Part shown: in pieces, positions 38,856-48,600 of the stretch | How positions within the stretch are numbered: position 1 is the stretch's first letter | Layout of the letters: each line of letters starts with the position of its first letter | Source of the DNA: Cardiocondyla obscurior | Taxonomy: Eukaryota > Arthropoda > Insecta > Hymenoptera > Formicidae | Length of the DNA: 64,000 nucleotides | Assembly: GCF_019399895.1 (NCBI RefSeq) | Contig: NC_091879.1 | Location: 3,241,001-3,305,000 of the forward strand | Direction of reading: 5' to 3' | Notes under the pieces: model-generated | What the model was told of the DNA's origin: nothing | Database searches by the model: none | Seen by the model: the letters and a program-made list of their open reading frames with translations, nothing else | Program-made: the position numbers and the translations under genes

Positions 38856-39098
38856 CTGATCGAAGTTTATTCGGCTGAGTCGCGGCGATTGTGGTGACTA
38901 TATGGCGGCGGTATACATATTCATACGTCCTTCGACGATGGCGTCCCGACGTCGAGTGGCCGAGCAAGTCCGGCGTCCCCGGCGTCCACGGCACGGCGTC
39001 CACGGCGGCGCCGGGTCGCTCCTTCTGATCGACGCTCTCCTCCACTGACACGGGGCGGCGCCGATGCCCCGTGTCAGTGAACGCGGAACTTGTTGCAC
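38856..39098 (-). other. Probable alternative 5' coding exon of DCX-EMAP
   Basis: This minus-strand open stretch is bounded by an acceptor (GATTGTAG|GTGCAAC) and a donor (GATCAG|GTGATA). It is open in one frame throughout, GC-rich, and its reading includes SAFTDTGHRRRPVSVEESVD. It ends in phase 1, the phase needed to join DCX-EMAP exon 2 (36612, G|AC GTA ATG), and so could replace the 36964-36805 exon. The incoming phase is also 1, so a further upstream exon with the ATG would be required; I did not find one. This is an inference from splice geometry. Confidence 0.35.
39043..39079. repeat. Perfect 14-bp inverted repeat (hairpin)
   Basis: CACTGACACGGGGC (39043-39056) and GCCCCGTGTCAGTG (39066-39079) are exact reverse complements around a 9-nt loop that itself contains GGCGCC. 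It lies inside the putative alternative exon of DCX-EMAP. It could form a stable GC-rich RNA hairpin or be a dyad protein site. Confidence 0.9.
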
Positions 39099-39936
39099 CT
39101 ACAATCAACAATCAAATTTCAAAAGAACGCAACGCAACGTACATACTTTAGCTTAATGTAACATATGTTAATCAGCGAGTTATAAAGACGCGGAACAGTA
39201 GAGTATATAATAATAAAAACCTTAATAGTCATGTAACGCTATATTGAAGACAACGAAAAGAATAAAAGATGATGAGGCTGCCGTCTTTCTCCCGAACGTA
39301 ATCTTTTCTGTCTCAGGTTGTCTAGAGTAATACAATTAATTCTTTCAAGAGCCTGATCTGCTGAACGTTTCTACTGACTACAGTCTGAGGGCTAATCTTC
39401 CACAAGTCATTTATGATCGCATAAAAGATTCAATGCATCGCTAAATGGCGAAAAAATAATTGTAAATGCGAGAATATTTAATTCGGATTGATAATTAGAA
39501 GAAAGGGGTAACATACTTTTCTCTTTTTGAGGTATAAGTAGCCGCGAGTAGGATAACGCCGATTGTCCTTGAAATATTATATTTATTTGCGTAAGGCTCC
39601 ATTTCACCCGATCAGTTGCAACTCTGAAATTTAACCAAACTAATTAGATGATAAACGTAAATAAGAGACAATTAATTAAATAAAGATATGTGAAAATATG
39701 TTGACGTCGCATTTCGGTGTAACAGTTTTACCTCTCCAATAGCTCATAGTTTCGTATGCTTTAATATTTTTTAAGTTATAGCTCTAATAGACAATATTTC
39801 TCGACATTCGTGTTGTGACTCACGCGACGTGATTCTAGCAGGTTAAGTAATGTACCTCGCGCAGTGAAGGGCTAACTTAGGAAACTGATTCATAGTTTAT
39901 CGCGTAATTATATCAACCAACGTCTATATACATGTA

Positions 39937-39941
<5 letters not shown>

Positions 39942-39987
<46 letters not shown>
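39942..39987. repeat. (TA)n microsatellite
   Basis: An uninterrupted alternating AT run of about 46 bp. Confidence 0.95.
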
Positions 39988-39991
<4 letters not shown>

Positions 39992-40562
39992 AAAGGTTTT
40001 TTCACCGCAATTATATATACCTCGGCATAATCGACATACTTATCAGTTGACTTCAATGAGGCCAACAGGCTTCCGTGTTACACTGCTACCATGTCGCGAT
40101 TTTCTAATAAAATGAATACCTATACTATGGCCGCTATGACGTAACATAACAAGTACAATGTGTGTACGATGTATTAGTCTAATAATTAAGTTTTCACATA
40201 TTTCTTAACACAACGAAATATCGATTATTTTTCTTACAATTTAAAAACTATTAACATTGCAACAAAAATTTATTTTGCACGTAACTTTTTAGCTTAAATG
40301 ATTAATTTAATAAATATGATTTTTTTTAGTGCAGCATTTCACGTGTAAAAAGCGTTTAAAAATGAATTATTTAAATATTTTCAAATAAAAATCTTTATCT
40401 CTAGTCGATAATATCAATATTCTTCGAGTTCATCATATTTAGATAATTTTAAATATTTTTCTACAGTTCTTTATTTATTCTAAAGGGGATTTTAAATCTA
40501 TGAACTTTATTAACATATTTTTAACATATGTGTAGTAAAAAAGATAAAATAAAATAACACCT

Positions 40563-43500
40563 TTATTCTTTTTTACTCTTCTTTGATGGTACAATTATTG
40601 TCTCTTCATTTTGTTTCCTTTTTGAAAAATTAAGTTGATCAGTACCGATAACTTTTTTATTTATTCTCTTTTTTTTCTTTTTAATCTTTGGTGAATCCGT
40701 TTTACTTTCTGTATTTTGTTTTTCATTATCAGAATTAATTTTTAACATGCTGTTATTTGTTTTTATTTGATATGCAGTTTCATGTTTTGACTTTTTTACT
40801 TTTACTTCTGCTAATATCTCTTCTTGAACACCTTTTGATTCATTCATTACCAATTTATTATCGTAATTAGACGAAAGACTATTGCAAACGTTTGTTTTTC
40901 CTATTTCTGTTTCATTTTTTTTTGACTTTACTTTGCCTTTACTTTCTATTTCGAATATTGTAAATTCATTAGTGTCAGTCGACATCTTTTTTTGCTTATT
41001 TCTACGTTTCTTTTTTGTCTTTTTATATTTCTCTCGATTATGCACAGCTGTTTTCGCCATATCATTTTTTTCAATATTCTTAATAAACGGTTTATATTCG
41101 TTACCTCCTTTAAGATTGCATTTTGGCAAAATCACATCAAAGTTTCTCTCGAATACTGCTACGAAAAAACCATTACAAAAATCATCGTTTGGCCTCGCAT
41201 ACAAACATGCATCACCGCAGTTGTATTTTGTTGAGCTAAAATTTACCCAGTTTTCTTTTAACAATTGTCTAACTGGTATCAAACGATAAGCATTACCAAC
41301 ATCGCCAAGAACTTCGTCTATTACTTCCTCATTTTCTTCAGGATGTAAAGAGCAAGTACTGTAAATTATTTTTTTTACATTTGGAAAATTAAACAATGCG
41401 TATCTAAGAAGATAAGCTTGAAATGAATGTAGATTTTGTAAACGTTTTGACTTGGGTATGCTATCCGTATCGCTGTGTTCCGGCCTGTCGACAATACCTT
41501 TAACAAAAATTACAAAATCGTACGTTCATAAAACAAAAATCACGTTGATAAATTTTACAACACAAAATACAATTTTAAAAAACGATTATTTTAATAAATA
41601 ATTGTTTCAAAAAAATTATTTCCTACTTTAACTTTTATCTTTAATATTAAATGTGTTATTTCAAACTGTAATTTAAATTTTATTTTATTTATTAGAAAAA
41701 AAAAAAAAAGATATTCTTTTACCTGATCCAGAACAAGTCGGATCGACTAAAATATATTCCACATGTGAATATTGATCTGGATTGAGACTTAAGGCATCTT
41801 GATTAAGGGGCTCCACACAGAAAGATTTAGTCTTCTTTATTTGACTAATTAAAATTTGAAATCTGTTATTGTCAATCTCTACAGCATAAACTTTCCTACA
41901 TTAAAAAAAAATTTATTTAAATTTTTTAACACAGTTATATAAGAGATATCAGATTAAATACTTAATATTTTTTTGAGTTTCTTGCTTTAACTCATGCACA
42001 ACCTGATATCTAATGGATTTTATCAAAGAACAAATGCATACCCGTTATTTTGCAGCTTTGCTGCCACATAACTAGTTTTCATGCCAGGTGCAGCACACAT
42101 ATCCAACACTACAGACCCACCAACAGGATTCAATAGATGTACCGGTAAACAGCTAGCCTGAATAAAAATAGATTTTAATGTAAACCTATTAACTGTATTT
42201 TGTAATCGAGAATAATTAATTAAATGTTAGCAATACAAATTTATGTATCAGTAATTATTTATACTTAAAAATTTTATTTTTTACATATGTACGATTAATT
42301 AATAAAAATTAAAAATGATAAACGAAAAAAATGCTATTATTTATGTACCTTATCTTGAAGAATAAATTCACCATTTAGATAGCCACTATGTTTATAAAAG
42401 TGTGTTGAAGGTGGGAAGACTAATATTTCAGGTATATGTAGATCTTGTATAAAATGTGGTTTTGATAACTGTGATAAAGATTGTAAATATGAAGAATATG
42501 TTGTACTTTTGGGAAGTAATTGCCATCCATCATTTTGGAAAATGGAAATGGCTTTTTCCACTGATAATATTAGAGTATTGACACGAACATATCTAGGCTT
42601 TTGCACTGAAAAGAAAAAAAAAAAGTTAAACGTTTTTTCAAAGGATCCGTAAGCTAACGATAATATATATTTTTTATTATACATAAATATATATAAGTAC
42701 TAACAGATTTTAAAAAATTAATCTGACTCAACAATTGAGAAGAGAGCAAAAATTATTTAATTTTTTAATGGAGAAAATGTATGTATATATACAAATTTCT
42801 TTTTCATTTAAAAATATTTATCAGTTAAAAAAAAAACAAAATTTTTATTAAAACTTAAATTCTGAGGTAGAAGACAATCTAAACATATTTTTCCACGTGC
42901 CAATATTATATCAAGCATTTATCATTATGTAAAATCAAAAATTAACATTTTTATATAAAACACCTCCATTCTTTAAGTAAAATATAATGGAATAAAACTA
43001 CTTTTGCAAGGAAATTAAAGGTTAACTTGATCTAATGGCAAATAAAATACTATACTTTTTGTTGCTATTTTATTATGTAAAGATTGTTCACCACCATTAT
43101 TATGTACAATCTCTAATTAATAATATATATGTATATATTTATATTTTTCTTAATTATTACTTATTCTGTTTTTTATTATATACATGTACTAGATATATAT
43201 ATATAGTATAGTTGGAGTACCGAAAATGTTTGTTTTTCATATTAAAAATATTTGACTGCAAACTTTTTTTTAAGGAAAAGTATTTTAATCAGCTTTCTTA
43301 TTCAAATTCTCTTTAGATTCTATTTCAATTTTGTCTTCAGCCTGTTCTTTATCATCAGGCTCATTTAAAGCTTGATAGGTGTAACAAGAAATAATCAAAT
43401 TTACTGTAATTACAGCAGCCAGGACAGAAATGTAATTAGTCACAATGGTATCGGTTTGGAATTCTGATATCAAAAAACGTTGTACTCCAAAGAAAGCAAT

Positions 43501-44360
43501 AAATGGCAGAGTAAACATGGCAATGCTATAAAGAAGCAATGTTCCTAGCACTCCCACTGAACCCATTGCACAGCTTTTTTTTTTATCACAAAATGAGCCT
43601 TGATGACAAAATCTACTTTGATAATCTTGCTGCTTTCCAATTCTAACTTGTTTGTTAGGTCGACTGGATAATATCCTGCAGTTGCGAATAATCAGAACCA
43701 TGAAGAAGAATGTCTTTAGCTACGACGAGTCTTCACAGATCAAGTTCCTGGAAAATGGAAGTGTGCAATAAATATTATTAAGCCTAATTACCTTGCTTTT
43801 TATAAACGTCAGGAGTCCCTATGGAGTTAAGATGCTTTAACTCTCGTAATTTTTTCTCGTAAGCTAGAACGGTTAATATTGGCTTGGCGTTGCTCTTCAG
43901 ACATCCCTTACGCCACAAAAGTTCTGTTATGAGAACTCTGGCTAGCCAGGGATTTAAACGCGGCTGTTCCGTTAGAATTTGGGTTTGATCGAGCAGTTGG
44001 TCTATCTGAGGTAACGCTCGTAAGGTATTCACCGAAAGACCGTATATGCCGGCTACATTCTGAATCGTACAACGCAATAATTACATCTTTGTGTAACAAA
44101 CATAATCAATGCGACGAGTATTCGATGGAAAATAAATCTCGGATCTTTACCGATTGATTTCAGGCTCTCCTTCCGAAACTTCATTATCATTAAAATATTT
44201 TTAATTATTATATTACACTTACGGGATGCTTTTTTTCGAAAATAAGAGTTTTCAGACTTGCACCATCCTCTCGTACGCGACGTACGACGTCGGCAGTGAG
44301 TTTGTAAATGCGCGGTACTGTAATGGAATGCACGAATTCATTCGACATATCATACCACAT
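40563..44360 (-). CDS. NSUN5: 28S rRNA (cytosine-C5) methyltransferase NSUN5 with a long basic C-terminal tail
   Basis: Six exons: 44360-44223, 44059-43792, 42605-42349, 42157-42042, 41895-41723 and 41497-40563, giving 628 aa. Phases agree at all junctions. The N-terminal part (VPRIYKLTADVVRRVREDGA; NPWLARVLITELLWRKG) matches the NSUN5 pre-domain. The block after PRYVRVNTL is followed by the SAM motif LDMCAAPGMKTSYVAAKL (about 236-253), VYAVEIDNNR, motif IV DPTCSGSG (about 310-318) and motif VI YSTCSLHPEENEE with the catalytic Cys. The enzyme methylates a conserved cytosine in large-subunit rRNA in the nucleolus. The last about 170 residues are Lys-rich and longer than in vertebrate NSUN5 (about 430 aa in total). 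The start is either ATG 44360 or 44348. Intron 2 contains VMA21 on the same strand. Confidence 0.92.
43285..43701 (-). CDS. VMA21: V-ATPase assembly integral membrane protein VMA21, nested in an NSUN5 intron
   Basis: A single open exon of 138 codons from ATG 43701. A second ATG at 43566 would give 93 aa, closer to the usual 90-110 aa. There are two membrane helices (LGTLLLYSIAMFTLPFIAFF and NYISVLAAVITVNLIISCYT) separated by a short loop, then a charged tail ending KKAD. That ending is a dilysine KKxx ER-retrieval signal like that of yeast Vma21. VMA21 chaperones assembly of the V-ATPase V0 sector in the ER. It lies entirely between NSUN5 exons 43792 and 42605, same strand, with only about 90 bp upstream. 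An acceptor-like TTTTCCAG sits there, so a spliced leader shared with NSUN5 is possible. Minus-strand AATAAA occurs near 43172-43177. Confidence 0.88.
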   Translation of the reverse strand: MVLIIRNCRILSSRPNKQVRIGKQQDYQSRFCHQGSFCDKKKSCAMGSVGVLGTLLLYSIAMFTLPFIAFFGVQRFLISEFQTDTIVTNYISVLAAVITVNLIISCYTYQALNEPDDKEQAEDKIEIESKENLNKKAD

Positions 44361-45687
44361 GGATTTCAGAGGAATGCCGTAAACCAGGTACAACGTCGAG
44401 TCAAATGCATGTGGACGTAGGATCGTGCAGGATACTCAGGATAGAGGAAAGCTCCAGAACTCGTGCGCCAAACATCCAGTATCGCAGCCGTTAATATACT
44501 GACTGGCCATTCACCTATCAAATGCAAGAGCTTGCCGAACGTCTACTGACTATAGATCAAATATGATTGGCTTTAATCTATCGACCCAGCGAATTAGCGT
44601 GATTGCCAGGCGTCAACCGGACGATTTGATTCGTCCGTATGCGCCATTTTATTTCAAGGTGTGTACTACGTACTTCGTGCTCTGCCGAGAACACCAAAAA
44701 GTGAGAAGTGAAGAGGAAAGTCGCCATTTGTACGCGCCATCTGGCACTCGCGGCCGAGCATCGAGTACACCGTGAATTTCGGAGTCATCAGAGTTTCCTC
44801 TCGTCGAAGAGGAGTTTATTATCGTTGGTGTTGTGTGGAATCTAGGTGCAACGAATTTCGTAAGCACTTCTCTGTCTTCGATAGCTTAGAGGTTGAGATT
44901 TGTTTCGTTTGATCAACGAGTTTACTTTCTCGAGTCTCTATCTAACCTCATTTCGATTTTTCATTTGATTCGATTAAAGTTAATTCTTTCGCGGCGAACG
45001 ACCGGACCGATTTTTAATCAAATTGCTAACAATACTAACTCTGCTGATAATATTGCTCAGCAGCAGCCTTCGAATTTTCAGAGAGGCTTTTTCAGACATG
45101 TACATATTTTTGTTTTAGGATAGAGAGAGAAAGAGAGAGAGAGGAGAGAGACAGACAGAGAGAGAAAGAGAGAATAATTCTCTACCGCGGTTAATCAAAG
45201 ATTAACACTTTGTCAGCCTTGATCAAAACTTCCAAGCAAATGCAAACTTTTATTTTCTCTGTACATTGTGTAACTTGATGTAAAATCATGTAAATTTGTA
45301 ATATACTATCAATTTATTTGTTATTAATTTTGTCATGAAATTATATTGGGACAATAGCAATCTTATTGATTTTTAATGACAATTACTATGTATGTAAAGA
45401 AGGATCATACATAGCATAGTATGTACATAGCAAAAACAATAGAATGGATAACAAAACTGCAGTTGATGTCATATTCTTCAATGATTAAGGTATTTTATTT
45501 TAATAAGTATAAAATACCTTTTTTTTTTACTTTTATTATAATTTATATTTATTTCTTATAAATCTTATTATTAAAAATGTTTTAGGTATAAATAAACATA
45601 TATATCTTAATAAAAAAAGAATATTGTAAGAAATTTCAAATTAAATTATTTCACATGGTATAAGACAAGTGCCAGAAAATAGAAAAG
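44361..45687. promoter_or_regulatory. Shared 5' region of divergent NSUN5 and the ZAD zinc-finger gene
   Basis: The 1.3-kb head-to-head interval has a GC-richer core at 44400-45070. It includes two GCGCCAT elements (near 44642 and 44735) resembling YY1/Pho-type sites; the second reads GCGCCATCTGGC. A non-coding first exon for the zinc-finger gene is likely within 44700-45120, but its boundaries are not certain. A (GA)n run follows at 45121-45173, then AT-rich sequence up to the ATG. Confidence 0.45.
45121..45173. repeat. (GA)n-rich purine microsatellite
   Basis: An imperfect GAGA/GACAGA run of about 50 bp on the plus strand. Confidence 0.9.
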
Positions 45688-48600
45688 ATGCCTAATTCTG
45701 AAGGCAACAAGTGTGATCACAACTACAGTGAATCAATACTTGAACATAAAAATAATGATAATGATGGTGGTAAGGTATCAAAGACAGGATCTATTATAGG
45801 TCAAATTAAAGACATTAATGAATTGAAGAAAATTGCACCACGTGTCCGTCTACAAGACACTGAAAGCTTGACTGAATTGACAAGAATCTCTTCTTTAAAA
45901 AGCAACAAATTACAACACGAGAATACATTTGTTTTTGATAAAACACAGGAGGAACTGAAAAGATACTGTCGTACTTGTGCTGGCTTAAAATTACCATTGG
46001 TATAATATTTGGCTTTATTAATATTTAATTAATTATGTTAATAAACATTTGCATAATGTTTGTCAATTTAATCTGCAGAAGACAAGATTGTTATTATATC
46101 GATTATATTACTATACAGCTACTCTCATAAATACTTTTTATCATAGGTGGACATTTTTGGTGCACAAGGTGTTAAATTACGATTGGGTCAGCAAATTGAG
46201 CATCTCGAAGTTAATCTTACCGATAGTCTCACTACACAGATGTGTTTTGATTGCATTTGCGATCTACGAATGAGCTATAAATTTTTCATGCAAATAAAAA
46301 AAGCTGAAATGAAACTCAAATCTATCTGTGCCAATCTTACAACTAATAATGCCACAAATAAAGCAAACCTTGATGAGTGTTTAAAAACAAAAAAGAAGAA
46401 ACAACCTTATTGTATAGGTATTTTTTTTACGTTTTTGTATTTTAATTTATAGAATATAATTGTATACGATATATAGATTATTCCACATATATTATTATTA
46501 TATATTTTTTTATATTTAAAGATAGAATAACCGTTGAGAGTCTTTAACATTCTTACGTTTTACATATTAAGAAATTTTGAATGTTTTTAATACATTGGAA
46601 AAATTAATATATTTATTTCTTTCAGAAACAAAACTAGAATGTCAATCATCTTCCACAATCGAACAAAATGCTTCATTATCTAAGCAAGAAAACCAAACAT
46701 CTAGAAATCGATCAAACTCTGTTCCAAAAATTTGCGCTATTTTTTCGTTAAACAATGAATCGAATATAAACTCGGAAAAAAACGAGGACGAAAAGGAAAA
46801 CGATGGTAATTACGAGCAGAATGAAGAGATGCAAATAGGAGCAGGAATATTTGAGGAAGTGACAGAGGGGGCAGAAGGAGATGATGAAGAATCTATTGAA
46901 GAATTCGATCCTGTAGATCCTCTATTTCTTGAAGAAGAAGAAAATGATGATGATGATGAAGAGGAGGAGGAGGAAGAGGATGAAGAGGAGGACGACGACG
47001 ATGACGACGATAATAATAACGATGATTATGACGACAATGACGATAATGATAACAATGGTGGGAATGATAATAACGATCATAATGATAATAACGATTATGA
47101 CGATCATAACAATGAGGAAAATGAAGAAGAAACTTCAAGATCCCCAACAACCATTTATAAATACGATATGGCAGCAAAGTCTTATGTAAGATTGGAAAAA
47201 AGTGAAGAAGGAATTTCTGTGAAATCTGGAACCTCTCAGACTTCAGAAGGCGAAGGAGAAATTCAAAGAGAAGGAACGAAACAGCCTAACATTTTGAAAA
47301 GAAAACTTGTACCACCACCAGTAACGATGAAGAATGAAGGCAACGATGAACTACAAAATATAATGGAGCAATGCAAAGTACAAAAGTTAGACACAAAAAA
47401 TCTCGCGAATATAAATGATCCGGAAGAGGATGGAATTATGTATGTAACTGTAAAAGGATCGAAACCAAACGAGATTCTTTTGGTGAAGGTGAGCGAGAGA
47501 TATTAAGAAAGAAAATTGTTGAAAATTAAAATTAAAATTTAACATTATTTATTACAGATTTTTGCTTCATTTAATTTAAAAACAAATTTTTAGTTTTATT
47601 GTATTGTTTAAAAATTATTCCTTTGTTCTCCGCTTTTTCATTTTACACAAACGTTTTTTTATATTAAGCATTTTATTCATATTTACTTAAGAAATCACGT
47701 TATTTTTTTTCGATAATCTTTGTAAAGCATGCACATTGTACTTCATATATGTTATATCTGTCTGTGATTTTTTTCAGGTCTATATGTTAGATTTGTCTGT
47801 GATTTCTTTCAGGTCAAAAAAATGGACAAACCCGTGGAACCAAAGCGTTTAGTAACCACCACTGAATCTTTTAAACCAGTAGATCGTTTTCTCCAACGTT
47901 ATGAGACAAACGTTATGAAAGATTTTTTATCTCGACGTTATGATGTTCGGGAACAAATAATTGAAGAACAAATCGAAGAATATAAAAAGAAACGAGAAAA
48001 AATTCTTGGAAGTCAATCAGTACTAACTCTTGCAATGAATAAAATACAAAAAAGAGTACAAGAAGGAGAAATGTCTAGCAAATTAAATGTCGAAAATTTG
48101 CAAGAAGAAATAACAATTTCGAACGAAGTGGTTGTAAGAAAAGAGGAGGAAAAGGAGCAGGAAAGAATACAAGAAAAGGTGAATGTGAATGAGGATAGGA
48201 TTGAAAATGAGGATGAAGAAGATGATGGTGGTGGTGGTGGTGGCGGCGATGACGATGGTGGTGGTGATGGTAGTGGTGGTGATTATGATGACGATGATAG
48301 CGATGGAGATGGAGATGTAGATAGCAAAAGGATGGAAGAAGAGGATGACAAAGATGAGATAATCGAAAGTGAAAATATTGATGAATATCGAGAAAATGAT
48401 AATGATAATACAGAGGAATATCTTTCACAATTAAAATTAAAACAAAAGTGGGAAGAAACGAAACGAAAAAGGGAAAATATGCCAAAGGAATTAGACGAAT
48501 CGTACAATGAAGGAAATTTGGAAAAATTAGCAAAAGTTTTGGGAGAAAATGAAACGAATCTGCAGGTAATTGAAATATCGTTATTAGAGGCCACAACTTT

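Larger units (their letters stand above)
36965..40562. other. Region upstream of DCX-EMAP to the NSUN5 3' end
   Basis: AT-rich with GC-rich islets at 37440-37580, 37860-38010 and 38700-39110. The last contains a likely alternative exon of DCX-EMAP and a hairpin. A (TA)n run lies at 39942-39987 and poly(A) signals of NSUN5 near 40506-40511 (minus strand). No separate protein gene is supported. Confidence 0.5.

Noticed and set aside
46893..47189. His/Tyr-rich and Ile/Val-rich frames antisense to the acidic region of the zinc-finger gene
   Set aside because: Shadows of the Asp/Glu codon repeats on the coding strand.
47734..47750. ATTGTACTTCAT resembling the 5' end of miR-305
   Set aside because: It lies in an intron of the zinc-finger gene, the match ends early and no hairpin or miR-275 neighbour is present.
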